Notes: generated from the letters alone by a model not told the origin. 64,000 bases of DNA from Sphaerochaeta sp. (GCA_022482495.1 JAKVPA010000003.1:124001-188000), one strand, 5' to 3'; counted from the stretch's first letter, positions 18,936 to 27,310 are shown. Program-made: numbers and translations.

Positions 18936-20075
18936 TCAGCTCCCTGTGATGATCTGTGTGGTCGTCACCTTGGACTCTCCGACCGAAGTCGTTCCGTTGA
19001 TCTGGTTATGCGCTTCCTGCTGCGCCTTCTGCGCGGCCAGCATCCGGTGCACCGCCGCCGAAGCCTTCACATCCCCCGTCCTGCTGGCAACTTGGTTCAT
19101 CAGCGTCAACGCGTCGGAAAGATTGCCCATCGCTTCCTGCATCAACGCGGCGTTATACCCGGAAGGTAGATGCCCGGTGGCGTCCCACTGGGCGCGGAAC
19201 AGGGCGTACGCCTGCTCGACCTGACCAGCGTCGGCCATCCGATAGGCATCCTGTACGTTTGCCTCCTTCGGTTTGTTCGGCATCAACGCCAGGGTGGTAT
19301 ACTTCCACGTTGGCATCAGTTGCTGCGCGATTTTGTTCTGGAACGCGTCCAGAATGGAGGAGATCATGCTGGTTACCGACGGCGCGTAAGCAAAGGCGTA
19401 CCTGCGTTCGTCAACGAACGACGAGCCACGGTAGACGCGACGGGCGATCTCCGTATCCCGGCTTCGCCGGTCGGTAAAGGAATTGCTGGCCAGGATTGTT
19501 CCGCTCTCAATGTCCCTGACCAGGTACGAGAAGGTCAAAGTCACCCGTTGGGAGACATAATACTTCTTTCCGGTCACCACCTGTTTGTTTTTCTTGGTGG
19601 TGGGATCCAGTTGATTCTCCACGATGTCTTCCGTGAAGGGGCGCTCATCCAGATCCAGATAGGAGATCGAACTGGTGACGATCGCCTTGACGCCCTTCTG
19701 CTTCAACAAAGCGACACCATCATCCCCCAACGCCAAGTACTTGTCTGTCTGCTCGGGAGGGAGCACGGTGAAGAAACCGGAACTCTGCAACGTGCTGGTG
19801 AATGTCTTGGTTGCCAGTTCCGCAGCATTCTTTGCCGCGTTGCGCTCATACCCGGTGGAGAGACGATACCCAAAGTCATCAAAGTTGATGCTCCATGTCG
19901 GGTAATAGTTCAGCGCGGGAGCACTGAGGCTGGTGGAGGCGACGGCAATCGTCCGATACGAGCCCATATTCACCCCGGCGGGGACGAGATGCCGTACCGT
20001 CACCGTGCTTTGGCAGGAGGCGAGCATGACAACCAACGCCAGGACAAGCCATCCGAACCATTTCTGTTTCTTCAT
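18936..20075 (-). CDS. Lipoprotein of unknown function with tetratricopeptide-like C-terminus
   Basis: The N-terminus MKKQKWFGWLVLALVVMLASC is a signal peptide with lipobox LASC, predicting a lipid-anchored envelope protein. The middle (about 30-230) has repeated beta-strand-like blocks including YRTIAVASTSL and VKAIVTSSISYLDLDE, resembling CsgG or LpoB-type periplasmic domains. Residues 275-340 contain two helix pairs like TPR repeats (DAYRMADAGQVEQAYALF, MQEAMGNLSDALTLM). The ATG has a GGGAG site. It is transcribed with cobO. I cannot name a function; a role in assembling an envelope complex would fit the architecture. Confidence 0.65.
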   Translation of the reverse strand: MKKQKWFGWLVLALVVMLASCQSTVTVRHLVPAGVNMGSYRTIAVASTSLSAPALNYYPTWSINFDDFGYRLSTGYERNAAKNAAELATKTFTSTLQSSGFFTVLPPEQTDKYLALGDDGVALLKQKGVKAIVTSSISYLDLDERPFTEDIVENQLDPTTKKNKQVVTGKKYYVSQRVTLTFSYLVRDIESGTILASNSFTDRRSRDTEIARRVYRGSSFVDERRYAFAYAPSVTSMISSILDAFQNKIAQQLMPTWKYTTLALMPNKPKEANVQDAYRMADAGQVEQAYALFRAQWDATGHLPSGYNAALMQEAMGNLSDALTLMNQVASRTGDVKASAAVHRMLAAQKAQQEAHNQINGTTSVGESKVTTTQIITGS

Positions 20076-20130
20076 ATTCTACTCCCTTTTCCCTTACTCC
20101 TTCTGCAAGAATACCACCAGAAGAAAACCG

Positions 20131-20159
20131 TTGACAAGCCAGACTCATTTCCCTATGGT
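20131..20159 (+). promoter_or_regulatory. Promoter of the small acidic protein
   Basis: Consensus TTGACA (20131-20136), a 17-base spacer and TATGGT (20154-20159), with a GGGGAG ribosome site just upstream of the ATG at 20181. Confidence 0.65.
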
Positions 20160-20180
20160 GATGCTGACGGGGAGATTGGC

Positions 20181-20462
20181 ATGAGAAAAACGCATAGCGC
20201 GCTGATTGATGACGAGTGCAATCCAGAAGAGGACCGCTATTTCAATACCATTGACGATGAGGAAGATGAAAAGCTGGAATGGCGGGCCCAAACGGTGGAT
20301 GACCCCTTGAAGGATCCTGAAACGGCGGATAACTTGATGCTGGCCGACGACTCCGACGCGGACGAACAAGAAGAAGAAGATGACGTGCTCCGGGACGAAA
20401 CGGACGCCACGGAAGAGAAAATGTTCGAACAGGTCGACGACGCCGACGATACCGACAATTAA
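20181..20462 (+). CDS. Small highly acidic protein of unknown function
   Basis: A 93-residue protein starting MRKTHSALIDDECNPEEDRY and running into long Asp/Glu stretches (DSDADEQEEEDDVLRD) with almost no hydrophobic core. It has its own TTGACA/TATGGT promoter and a strong GGGGAG ribosome site, which is why I accept it although no family is recognised. Composition suggests an intrinsically disordered, nucleic-acid-mimicking or cation-binding protein, somewhat like the acidic tail of the RNA polymerase delta subunit; that is only analogy. It is followed by the promoter of the first TrpX-like gene and has no clear terminator. Confidence 0.6.
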   Translation: MRKTHSALIDDECNPEEDRYFNTIDDEEDEKLEWRAQTVDDPLKDPETADNLMLADDSDADEQEEEDDVLRDETDATEEKMFEQVDDADDTDN

Positions 20463-20504
20463 CCGTATCCTCTTAAAAAATCGCATGTTTCTCTCAAAAG
20501 TATC

Positions 20505-20559
20505 TTGACAACCCTATTGTTACTATGTAAAGTAGCATCATCAGGAGATTGTTACTATG
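20505..20559 (+). promoter_or_regulatory. Promoter and 12-bp direct repeat before first TrpX-like gene
   Basis: TTGACA (20505-20510), a 17-base spacer and TAAAGT (20528-20533). The string ATTGTTACTATG occurs twice, at 20516-20527 inside the promoter and at 20548-20559 covering the start codon, 32 bases apart. It may be a regulator site or a chance duplication. Confidence 0.45.
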
Positions 20560-21567
20560 AAAAGAATCAACTTGCTCGTCATTTCCCTTTGTCTGATCAT
20601 GACCGCCGCGTTCGCGCAACCCCAGACGGAAACCACGGCGGCACCGCAAAAAACGTATACCATCGGAGTTTCGAAAATGGTGTCCCATCCGGCGTTGGAC
20701 GCCATTGAACAAGGCATGCAGGATTATATGGCCACCACGGGAATTCCGGTGAAGTACGATTTCCAGAACTGCAATGGAGAAGTTTCCACCGCAGCGTCCA
20801 TCGCCCAGAAGTTCAAGAGTGACAACGATGACATCGTCGTCGGCATCGCCACTCCCCCCGCCCAGGCGCTGGCGTTGGTTTTCAAGGATCGCCCGGTGAT
20901 CTTCGGAGCCATCAGCGACCCGTTGGCCGCCGGCCTGGTCTCCAACTATGACAAGACGGAAGACACCAATGTCTGCGGCGTCTCCGACATGAACCCGATC
21001 GACCTGCAGCTGAAGACCTTCTTTGAAGTGGCCCACATCAAGAAACTCGGCATGGTCTACACATCCGGAGAAGCAAACGGCGTGGCGCAGATGGAAGTCG
21101 CCAAACAGGTGTGCGCCGACAACGGAGTCGAGTTCATCTCCGCGGCGGTCAGCAACTCAGCCGAAGTGAAGACCGCGGCGCTGTCCATCATCGACCGCGT
21201 GGACGGCATGTATGTGGCCATCGACAACACCGTCGTTTCCGCCATCGCCAGTGTGGATGAAGTGTGCTACAAAGCGAAGAAACCGTTGTTCAACACGGAC
21301 ACCACATCCAGCGAGAACACCCACTTCTTCATGAGCTGGGGCTTCAACTACTACACCGTCGGTGTGGAGACCGGAAAGGTGATCGAGCGGGTGATCAAGG
21401 GAGAGAAACCGAGGGACATCGGAGCGATCTTCTTCAATGATCCGTCCCAGTTCGATCTGATGTTCAACCTGGACAGCGCCAAATACCTGGGCATCGACAT
21501 CAGCGACGAGATGCTGAAGAAAGCCTCGTATCTGGTCAAAGACAACGTAAAAGTATCAAACAAGTAG
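20557..21567 (+). CDS. ABC transporter substrate-binding protein, TrpX-like (copy 1)
   Basis: Periplasmic binding protein of the ABC_sub_bind family, often part of TrpXYZ tryptophan uptake systems. The 336 residues start with a Sec signal peptide ending AAFAQ without a convincing lipobox, then TYTIGVSKMVSHPALDAIEQGM, FKSDNDDIVVGIATPPAQAL, the hinge VFGAISDPLAAGLV-type segment, and SWGFNYYTVGVETG. It has its own promoter and an AGGAG ribosome site. The next gene is a paralogue with the same plan, and permease and ATPase genes follow. Family is clear; tryptophan specificity is from family context, as no T-box or TRAP site is visible. Confidence 0.85.
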   Translation: MKRINLLVISLCLIMTAAFAQPQTETTAAPQKTYTIGVSKMVSHPALDAIEQGMQDYMATTGIPVKYDFQNCNGEVSTAASIAQKFKSDNDDIVVGIATPPAQALALVFKDRPVIFGAISDPLAAGLVSNYDKTEDTNVCGVSDMNPIDLQLKTFFEVAHIKKLGMVYTSGEANGVAQMEVAKQVCADNGVEFISAAVSNSAEVKTAALSIIDRVDGMYVAIDNTVVSAIASVDEVCYKAKKPLFNTDTTSSENTHFFMSWGFNYYTVGVETGKVIERVIKGEKPRDIGAIFFNDPSQFDLMFNLDSAKYLGIDISDEMLKKASYLVKDNVKVSNK

Positions 21568-21610
21568 TGCATATTAGCTGAATTAATATTCAACATCGTG
21601 CATAATCAGA

Positions 21611-21639
21611 TTTACAAATGGATGTCTTTCCGTTATAGT
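21611..21639 (+). promoter_or_regulatory. Promoter of second TrpX-like gene
   Basis: TTTACA (21611-21616), an exact 17-base spacer and TATAGT (21634-21639), 30 bases before the ATG with a GGAGG site between. Confidence 0.65.
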
Positions 21640-21668
21640 TACGGTCAAGCACATTCTGGAGGAATCTC

Positions 21669-22658
21669 ATGAAAAAAGTTTGCTCAACGTTGCTCGTCGT
21701 CCTGTTGCTGGCCTTGCCGCTCTGCGCGCAGGGAGCCAAAGAGGCTCCTGCCGCCTCGACGGAAAAGGTGTACAAGATTGGTATTTCTAAGCTTCTGCCC
21801 CATCCGGCGCTTGACGCCGCGGAGAAGGGCATGATGGATTACCTGGCCACCACCGGTCTGAAGGTCACCTTCGACCAGCAGAACGCCAACGGAGACATCT
21901 CCACGGCTGCGTCCATCGCCCAGAAATTCAAGAGCGACAAGGATGATGTCGTCGTCGGCATCGCCACCCCGTCCGCTCAGGCTCTGGCCAACGTGTTCTC
22001 CGACATCCCGGTGGTCTATTCCGCGATCACCGATCCGGTCAGCGCGGGACTTACCGCCGACAACGTCTGCGGTGTCTCCGACGCCAACCCGGTGGAAAGC
22101 CAAATCAAGCTGCTGATTGACGTGACCGGCTGCAAGACCATCGGAAACATCTACGCCTCTGGCGAAGCCAACGGCGTCGTGTTGATGGAAGCCGCAAAAG
22201 CGGCCTGTGAGAAACTCGGCGTGAATTTCGTCACGGTCGCGGTGAGCAACACCAGCGAAGTGAAGATGGCCGCCCAGTCGATCATCGACCGTGTGGATGC
22301 CGTGTATATCTCAACGGACAACACCGTCATTTCCGCGCTTCCTTCCATCGATGATGTCTGCACCAAAGCGGGTAAGGCGCTGTTCAGCGCGGATCCCAGC
22401 GGTGTTGACGGACTGAACTTCCTGATCGCTTGGGGATTCAACTACTACAGTGTCGGAACGGCGACCGGCAAAGCGGTCGAGCAGGTCATCAAGGGCGTAT
22501 CTCCGAAGGATGTCGGAATCGTCTACCTCACCGATCCGAAGGATTTTGAGCTCTGGTTTAATCTTGATACAGCCAAGAAGCTTGGCTATACTATCGATCA
22601 GTCGTACATTGATATGGCCGCTGTCCTGGTCCAGGATGGCAAAAAGATTACGAAGTGA
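21669..22658 (+). CDS. ABC transporter substrate-binding protein, TrpX-like (copy 2)
   Basis: Paralogue of the preceding gene, 329 residues. The signal peptide is MKKVCSTLLVVLLLALPLCAQG; the Cys is not in a good lipobox. It shares YKIGISKLLPHPALDAAEKGM, STAASIAQKFKSDKDDVVVGIATPSAQALA, and AWGFNYYSVGTATGKA with copy 1, differing mainly in the binding-cleft loops around residues 115-130 and 215-235. It has its own promoter and a GGAGG site, and a strong terminator separates it from the permease. That arrangement should give far more binding protein than membrane complex. Confidence 0.86.
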   Translation: MKKVCSTLLVVLLLALPLCAQGAKEAPAASTEKVYKIGISKLLPHPALDAAEKGMMDYLATTGLKVTFDQQNANGDISTAASIAQKFKSDKDDVVVGIATPSAQALANVFSDIPVVYSAITDPVSAGLTADNVCGVSDANPVESQIKLLIDVTGCKTIGNIYASGEANGVVLMEAAKAACEKLGVNFVTVAVSNTSEVKMAAQSIIDRVDAVYISTDNTVISALPSIDDVCTKAGKALFSADPSGVDGLNFLIAWGFNYYSVGTATGKAVEQVIKGVSPKDVGIVYLTDPKDFELWFNLDTAKKLGYTIDQSYIDMAAVLVQDGKKITK

Positions 22659-22685
22659 TCGATAACCGAGCCGGTTTGTAGGTAC

Positions 22686-22713
22686 ACCGTCGGCTTCGCG
22701 CCGACGGTTTTTT
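22686..22713 (+). terminator. Intrinsic terminator between binding protein and permease
   Basis: Stem ACCGTCGGC (22686-22694) with GCCGACGGT (22700-22708), a TTCGC loop and a run of six T. It lies inside the transporter operon, so downstream genes depend on read-through. Confidence 0.85.
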
Positions 22714-22730
22714 CTGTAAGGGGTTCACTG

Positions 22731-23681
22731 ATGATTGAGGGTATTTTTGTTGACGGATTGATCTTCGCCATCATGGTGCTGGGGATTCTGATCTCCTTCA
22801 GAATCATGGACATGGCAGACCTCACCTGTGATGGCTCGGTGGCGACCGGGGCGGCGGTGACGGCGGTCTGCATCACTCATGGCACATCGATTTTCGTCGC
22901 GTTGCTGATCGCGTTCATCAGCGGGGTGCTGTGCGGGATGGTCACGGCTGAGATTCACAACAAGCTGCACATTCCCGCGTTGCTTGCGTCCATCCTCACC
23001 ATGACGATGCTGTATTCCATCAACCTGAGGATTCTTGGCAACAAGGCCAACCTGCCGCTGCTCAGGGTCACGACGCTGTACACCCGGCTTCCCCAAGTCT
23101 TCTCGTTCCTTCCAGAGGAATGGGCAAGCTTGCTGGGCACCCTTCTCGTCGTGCTGTTGATCAAAGGGATCTTCGACCTGTTCTTCCGCTGTGATCTTGG
23201 CATCGCCATCGGAGCGATGGGATCCAACGAACAGATGGTCATCAGCCAGGGGATGAACCCGGAACATCTGAAACTGCTCGGTCTTGGTGTTTCCAACGGC
23301 TTGATCGCCCTCTCCGGCGGAATGCTCGCCCAGTACCAAGGCTTCGCTGACGCCAACCTGGGACAGGGCATGGTCGTCCAAGGGCTTGCCGGCATCATGT
23401 TGGGTGAGTTCCTGTTCTCCAGCAACAAAATCTATCTGATCACCCTACGTGCCGTCTTTGGCGCCATCATGTACAAGGCGTTGATGTTCTTCGGCCGCAA
23501 GTACGGCTATTTGATCCACATCACGCCGAATGACTTCAAGCTGTTGACCGGCATTCTCGTCATCATCAGCCTGTTCGTCGCGTCCACCCGGAGCAAGGCC
23601 TCCAACAATGACGCGAAGAAGAAAGCGCTGGCGCGCAACGCCGAGCGTCAGAACACCCATCTGAACGTGGAGGCGAAGTGA
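22731..23681 (+). CDS. ABC transporter permease, TrpY-like
   Basis: Membrane subunit of the transporter, BPD_transp_2 family (branched-chain amino acid / ribose type). The 316 residues have about eight hydrophobic segments (FVDGLIFAIMVLGILISF, GAAVTAVCITHGTSIFVALLIAFISGVL, LLGTLLVVLLIKGIF) and the family loop GMNPEHLKLLGLGVSNGLIALSG that contacts the ATPase. The basic C-terminal tail is cytoplasmic. The ATG follows AAGGGG. The stop overlaps the region of the ATPase start, so the two are coupled. Confidence 0.88.
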   Translation: MIEGIFVDGLIFAIMVLGILISFRIMDMADLTCDGSVATGAAVTAVCITHGTSIFVALLIAFISGVLCGMVTAEIHNKLHIPALLASILTMTMLYSINLRILGNKANLPLLRVTTLYTRLPQVFSFLPEEWASLLGTLLVVLLIKGIFDLFFRCDLGIAIGAMGSNEQMVISQGMNPEHLKLLGLGVSNGLIALSGGMLAQYQGFADANLGQGMVVQGLAGIMLGEFLFSSNKIYLITLRAVFGAIMYKALMFFGRKYGYLIHITPNDFKLLTGILVIISLFVASTRSKASNNDAKKKALARNAERQNTHLNVEAK

Positions 23682-24472
23682 TGCTTGAATTATCCCATGT
23701 CACCAAAGTTTTCTATCCTGGCACGGTCAACGAGAAAATCGCCATCGAGGATCTGAACCTCAAGGTGCAGGATGGAGACGTGATCTGCATCATCGGTTCC
23801 AACGGAAGCGGGAAAACCACGTTGTTCAATTTGATCTCCGGCACCTTCCCGGTGACCAGCGGAACCATCATGGTCAACGGCAAGGACATCACCAAGATGC
23901 CGGAATACAAGCGGGCCTTCACCATCGGCCGGATATTCCAGGATCCCACCAAGGGGACGGCGGCCAGCATGTCCATCGAGGACAACATGATCACGGCGTC
24001 CACCAAAGGAAGGAAGGGGCTACGCATCAGCCTGAACAACGAGAAACGTGCTGAGTTCCGTGAACTTCTCAAACCGATCGGTTTGCAGGATCGGCTGAAG
24101 GACAACGTAGGGCTTCTCTCCGGCGGACAGCGGCAGGCGCTTACCCTGTTGATGACCGTCATGAGCAAACCGCAGATGGTGCTCCTTGATGAGCATACCG
24201 CCGCGTTGGACCCCCGCAACGCCCAGACGGTGATGGATCTGACGACCAACTATATCCAGCAGTATCACCTCACCGCCATGATGGTCACCCACAACATGCA
24301 GTTCGCCATTGACTATGGCAACCGGTTGATCATGATGGATGAAGGCCAGATCGTGTTGGACCTCTCCGGGGTCGCCAAACAGCGGATGACGGTCGAAGGA
24401 CTGGTCAAGCTGTTCAAGGACATCAAGAACAAGGAATTCAGCAACGACGAGGGGTTGCTCACCACCGACTGA
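23681..24472 (+). CDS. ABC transporter ATP-binding protein, TrpZ-like
   Basis: Energises the TrpX/TrpY-like transporter. The 263 residues show Walker A IGSNGSGKTTLFN near 36-48, Q-loop FQDPTKGTA, signature LSGGQRQALTLL near 146, Walker B PQMVLLDEHTAALDP near 165-180, and switch His in MMVTHNMQ. I start at ATG 23681, with GGAGG seven bases upstream, rather than the in-frame GTG at 23678. The unusual EHTAALDP (Glu-His) at Walker B is typical of this subfamily. The MATE gene follows four bases later. Confidence 0.9.
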   Translation: MLELSHVTKVFYPGTVNEKIAIEDLNLKVQDGDVICIIGSNGSGKTTLFNLISGTFPVTSGTIMVNGKDITKMPEYKRAFTIGRIFQDPTKGTAASMSIEDNMITASTKGRKGLRISLNNEKRAEFRELLKPIGLQDRLKDNVGLLSGGQRQALTLLMTVMSKPQMVLLDEHTAALDPRNAQTVMDLTTNYIQQYHLTAMMVTHNMQFAIDYGNRLIMMDEGQIVLDLSGVAKQRMTVEGLVKLFKDIKNKEFSNDEGLLTTD

Positions 24473-24476
24473 AAAC

Positions 24477-25826
24477 GTGGAAACGAATCCGCAGCCACTG
24501 ATGTTTTCAAACGCCTATCTCAGGCGGTTGATTCTCCCTTTGGTGGGGGAATCATTTCTTGCCGTGACCATCGGCATGGCGGATACCGTGATGGTCGCCG
24601 TCAACGGGGAGATGGCCGTCTCCGGCATCAGCCTGGTGGACGCGTTTTCCCAGTTGATGATCGCCCTGTTCGCCGCGTTTGCCACAGGCGGCGCCGTCGT
24701 CTCCAGCCAATACCTGGGCAACCAGGACCGCGCCAGCGCGTGTGACGCCGGCAGACAACTGTACAGCCTCTCCTTGGTGGTCGGTTCGGCGTTGGTCATT
24801 TTGCTCCTTCCCATCCGCAGACCATTCCTTGCTTGGTTGTTCGGGCGTATCGAGCAAGGCGTGATGGACAACGCGTCCACCTATTTCTTCTGGATTCTGC
24901 TGAGTTTTCCGTTTCTGGCAGTCTACAACAGTTGCGCGGCATTGTTCCGCTCCATGGGCAACAGCAAAGTATCCCTGCAGGTAAGTATTCTGATGAACGT
25001 CATCAACATCGGCGGAAACGCCGTATTGATCTATGTGATGCACATGGGAGTCGCCGGAGCAGGCATCGCCACGCTCGCCAGCCGGGCGGTCAGCGCCATC
25101 GCCATGACGATACTCCTGCAAAACAAAAAGAATGATATTTTCCTGTCTGACATGTTCCCGTTCCGGTGGAAGAAACAGATCATATCCAAAATTCTCCAAG
25201 TGGGCATTCCCAGCGGCGTGGAGAACTCCGTCTTCCAGATCGGCAAGCTGCTGGTGCAGAATTTCATCGCGGGTCTGGGAACGGCAAGCCTGGCGGCGAA
25301 CGCCATCTGCAACTCGGTGGCAGGTTTCGCCAACATTCCCGGCAACGCCATGGGGCTGGCGGCCATCACCGTCGTCGGACAGTGCATCGGTGCCGGACAG
25401 CCGGAACAAGCGTCCTCGTATTCCAAGCGGCTTTTGGGAAGGACGTACCTGTACATGGGGATCACATCGCTTGCCATCTACGCGTTCTCCCCTACCATCG
25501 TCAGCTGGTTCAAACTCAGCCAGGAAGCAATGGATATCGCGGTGAGCGTTCTGAAGCAGTGCATGCTGTTCACCGCTTTGATCTGGCCGGCGTCCTTTGA
25601 GCTTCCCAACAGTCTTCGGGCCGCCGGGGACGCAAAATACACCATGTTGATCTCCATGATCAGCATGTGGGGGTTCCGTGTGGTGTTCGCCTATTTCCTT
25701 TCCACCGTGTTGGGGTTGGGATTGAACGGAATCTGGATGGGAATGTACATTGACTGGATCTTCCGGGCAGGATGTTTCATCCACCGGTTCCGTGGCGGCA
25801 AATGGCAGGAGAAACGGCTGATCTGA
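24477..25826 (+). CDS. MATE-family multidrug/efflux transporter (first copy)
   Basis: Twelve-helix Na+ or H+ coupled exporter. The 449 residues carry the duplicated MATE pattern: LVGESFLAVTIGMADTVMV, GGAVVSSQYLGNQD, FRSMGNSKVSLQVSILMNVINIGGNAVLIY in the first half, and IPSGVENSVFQIGKLLVQNFI, NAMGLAAITVVGQCIGAGQPEQA, LPNSLRAAGDAKYTM in the second. GTG start at 24477, four bases after the ATPase stop, so co-transcribed with the transporter. A second, divergent MATE gene lies at 43 kb. Substrate unknown; proximity to an amino-acid importer may be accidental. Confidence 0.9.
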   Translation: METNPQPLMFSNAYLRRLILPLVGESFLAVTIGMADTVMVAVNGEMAVSGISLVDAFSQLMIALFAAFATGGAVVSSQYLGNQDRASACDAGRQLYSLSLVVGSALVILLLPIRRPFLAWLFGRIEQGVMDNASTYFFWILLSFPFLAVYNSCAALFRSMGNSKVSLQVSILMNVINIGGNAVLIYVMHMGVAGAGIATLASRAVSAIAMTILLQNKKNDIFLSDMFPFRWKKQIISKILQVGIPSGVENSVFQIGKLLVQNFIAGLGTASLAANAICNSVAGFANIPGNAMGLAAITVVGQCIGAGQPEQASSYSKRLLGRTYLYMGITSLAIYAFSPTIVSWFKLSQEAMDIAVSVLKQCMLFTALIWPASFELPNSLRAAGDAKYTMLISMISMWGFRVVFAYFLSTVLGLGLNGIWMGMYIDWIFRAGCFIHRFRGGKWQEKRLI

Positions 25827-25834
25827 TCAGCCGT
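25814..25834. repeat. Near-perfect palindrome spanning two convergent stop codons
   Basis: ACGGCTGATC (25814-25823) and GATCAGCCGT (25825-25834) are exact inverted copies around one T. The TGA stops of the MATE gene and of rsfS both lie inside. No T-run follows on either strand, so it is at best a weak bidirectional terminator or 3' end protector. Confidence 0.4.
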
Positions 25835-26171
25835 CCACCTTCTTCGCCCAGAGTTTCTCCAACGAGTAGAACTCCCGCAGCTCGGCGCTCATCAAATGGA
25901 TGACGATGTCGCCGCAGTCGACCAACGTCCAGCCATCCCCTGCGGGACTCTTGTGACGGTTGTTCACCGACAGATGGAGCGAGGTCAGCTCACCCCAGAG
26001 TTCATGGACGACACCGGCAAGGTGTCCCATGCTGTTCACCGTGCCGATGATGAAACAATCGGCCCAGCTGCATTCCGGATTCACATCCAGGATCTCCACG
26101 TCCTGACACTTGCTGTCCGTCAGGAACTGCGCGATCTTCTTGGCGTTCTCCGCCGTCTTTTCCGGCATCAT
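25827..26171 (-). CDS. rsfS: Ribosomal silencing factor RsfS (YbeB/Iojap)
   Basis: Binds L14 and blocks subunit joining when nutrients are low. The 114-residue protein is the normal size, with LTDSKCQDVEILDVNPECSWADCFIIGT, then GWTLVDCGDIVIHLMSAELREFYSLEKLW, the highly conserved RsfS C-terminal block. Two adjacent ATG codons at 26171/26168; an AGGAG site lies about ten bases upstream in the end of the lipoprotein gene. It closes the rplU-rpmA-obg-nadD-yqeK cluster, the expected neighbourhood. Confidence 0.93.
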   Translation of the reverse strand: MMPEKTAENAKKIAQFLTDSKCQDVEILDVNPECSWADCFIIGTVNSMGHLAGVVHELWGELTSLHLSVNNRHKSPAGDGWTLVDCGDIVIHLMSAELREFYSLEKLWAKKVDG

Positions 26172-26174
26172 CGT

Positions 26175-26729
26175 TCAATTTCTCCTTCCGCCTTCTTCCA
26201 AGGCACCCGAAAGCCATACTCGGAAGTATGCCTCCATACCTGTCCAATCCAGCGTTTCCGAATCAAGGAAACGAGCCACATCATAATGGCGCCACACGGA
26301 TTTGTCCACCATCATATCCCACAATCCCGCCCAACCGGCAAGCCGGTCAAGCGTAGCACCAAACGACGTATGGCGCAAAGCCCCCACCTGGGTGCGCAGC
26401 GCCAACACGCCATCGGCCATATCCGTCTCCTGTCCGATAGCATCAAGCAGGTCACGGATTTCGTGAAGGTTCTCCGCTGACCCACCCGCGACGGTTCCGA
26501 CCGGAAGGCCGAACAACCCAGGAAGCGCCTGGGACACCTCCAACCCCTTCGCTTTGGCGTATCCGACCGTCACGGAAGCTGGGACATCCACCACCACGAG
26601 GAGATTCCCTTGGGTGACCATCACCACCGCTTCGTTTCCAAAATAGAGATAGTCGGCGTGCGCCGCGGGACGGGAACAGGAAAGCAGCGCCAACGAAGCG
26701 AAAAGGACAAGGAACGGGAACCGTCTCAC
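26175..26729 (-). CDS. Hypothetical lipoprotein between yqeK and rsfS
   Basis: 184 residues beginning MRRFPFLVLFASLALLSCS, a lipoprotein signal peptide with lipobox LLSC. The rest has a beta-rich start (YLYFGNEAVVMVTQGNLLVVVDVPASVTVGY) and a helical end, and I recognise no domain. In several bacteria including treponemes this position holds a LytR-CpsA-Psr envelope enzyme; whether this is a shortened or unrelated replacement cannot be told by eye. Its start overlaps the yqeK stop by four bases, so it is surely expressed with the cluster. Confidence 0.6.
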   Translation of the reverse strand: MRRFPFLVLFASLALLSCSRPAAHADYLYFGNEAVVMVTQGNLLVVVDVPASVTVGYAKAKGLEVSQALPGLFGLPVGTVAGGSAENLHEIRDLLDAIGQETDMADGVLALRTQVGALRHTSFGATLDRLAGWAGLWDMMVDKSVWRHYDVARFLDSETLDWTGMEAYFRVWLSGALEEGGRRN

Positions 26730-27310
26730 ACCCGCCCTCCGCCAGCAAGGAGCTGTTCCAACCGATCGGTCGTCGCGGCGTTTTTCCTCCCCTTCCGGGC
26801 AAAATAAGCATCCTGCATCCGAAGGACCGCCAGGCAGACATCGTCCAGCGTCGTTGGTTGGAGCAACTGTTGCCGTTCCAGTTCGGTGATATGGGTCCGC
26901 CTCGGCTCCAGGTAATCACTGACGAACACCACCAGACCCAGGCGTCCCATGGACACCGAACCGAGCGTGTGCCAGCGGATGGCCAGGCACATCGGCTCAG
27001 GATATCCCTGCTCACGGAACAACTGTGCCGCCACCGGGCCGTGGAGCAGCCACGGACACGCTTTCTCCTCTTCCTCAAGCGCCACATGATGGATATCGCA
27101 GAACGTGTACAACCGCTGTGTGCCCCACTCCCTGCAGTAGTCATGCAGAAGCCCGGTGGCTTCCAGCACGGTGTCATCCAAATCCTCGTGATACCGATGG
27201 GCGAGCATCAGGTTGGTCTCAGCCACGCTGATGCTGTGCTCTGCGCGGTGGGGACTTTCCAATTTCCGGATTTCCGCTTCAATCGCGGTACAATCGATGC
27301 GCTTCGACAT
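26726..27310 (-). CDS. yqeK: YqeK-type HD hydrolase (Ap4A symmetrical hydrolase)
   Basis: HD-domain phosphohydrolase; members of this family split diadenosine tetraphosphate into two ADP. The 194 residues contain the metal ligands in order: SPHRAEHSISVAETN (His), ATGLLHDYCREW (HD), PWLLHGPVAAQLF (His), AIRWHTLGS (His), and FVSDYLEPRR (Asp). It overlaps the end of nadD by 32 bases and the lipoprotein start by four. The nadD-yqeK-rsfS order is conserved across many phyla, which supports the call. Confidence 0.9.
   Translation of the reverse strand: MSKRIDCTAIEAEIRKLESPHRAEHSISVAETNLMLAHRYHEDLDDTVLEATGLLHDYCREWGTQRLYTFCDIHHVALEEEEKACPWLLHGPVAAQLFREQGYPEPMCLAIRWHTLGSVSMGRLGLVVFVSDYLEPRRTHITELERQQLLQPTTLDDVCLAVLRMQDAYFARKGRKNAATTDRLEQLLAGGGRV

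Noticed and set aside
20463-20556. A T-box or tryptophan leader before the TrpX-like gene
   Set aside because: The leader is too short and has neither a T-box sequence nor a Trp-codon peptide.
25814-25834. Palindrome at the MATE/rsfS junction as a terminator
   Set aside because: Arms are perfect but there is no T-run on either side and the loop is minimal; kept only as a repeat.
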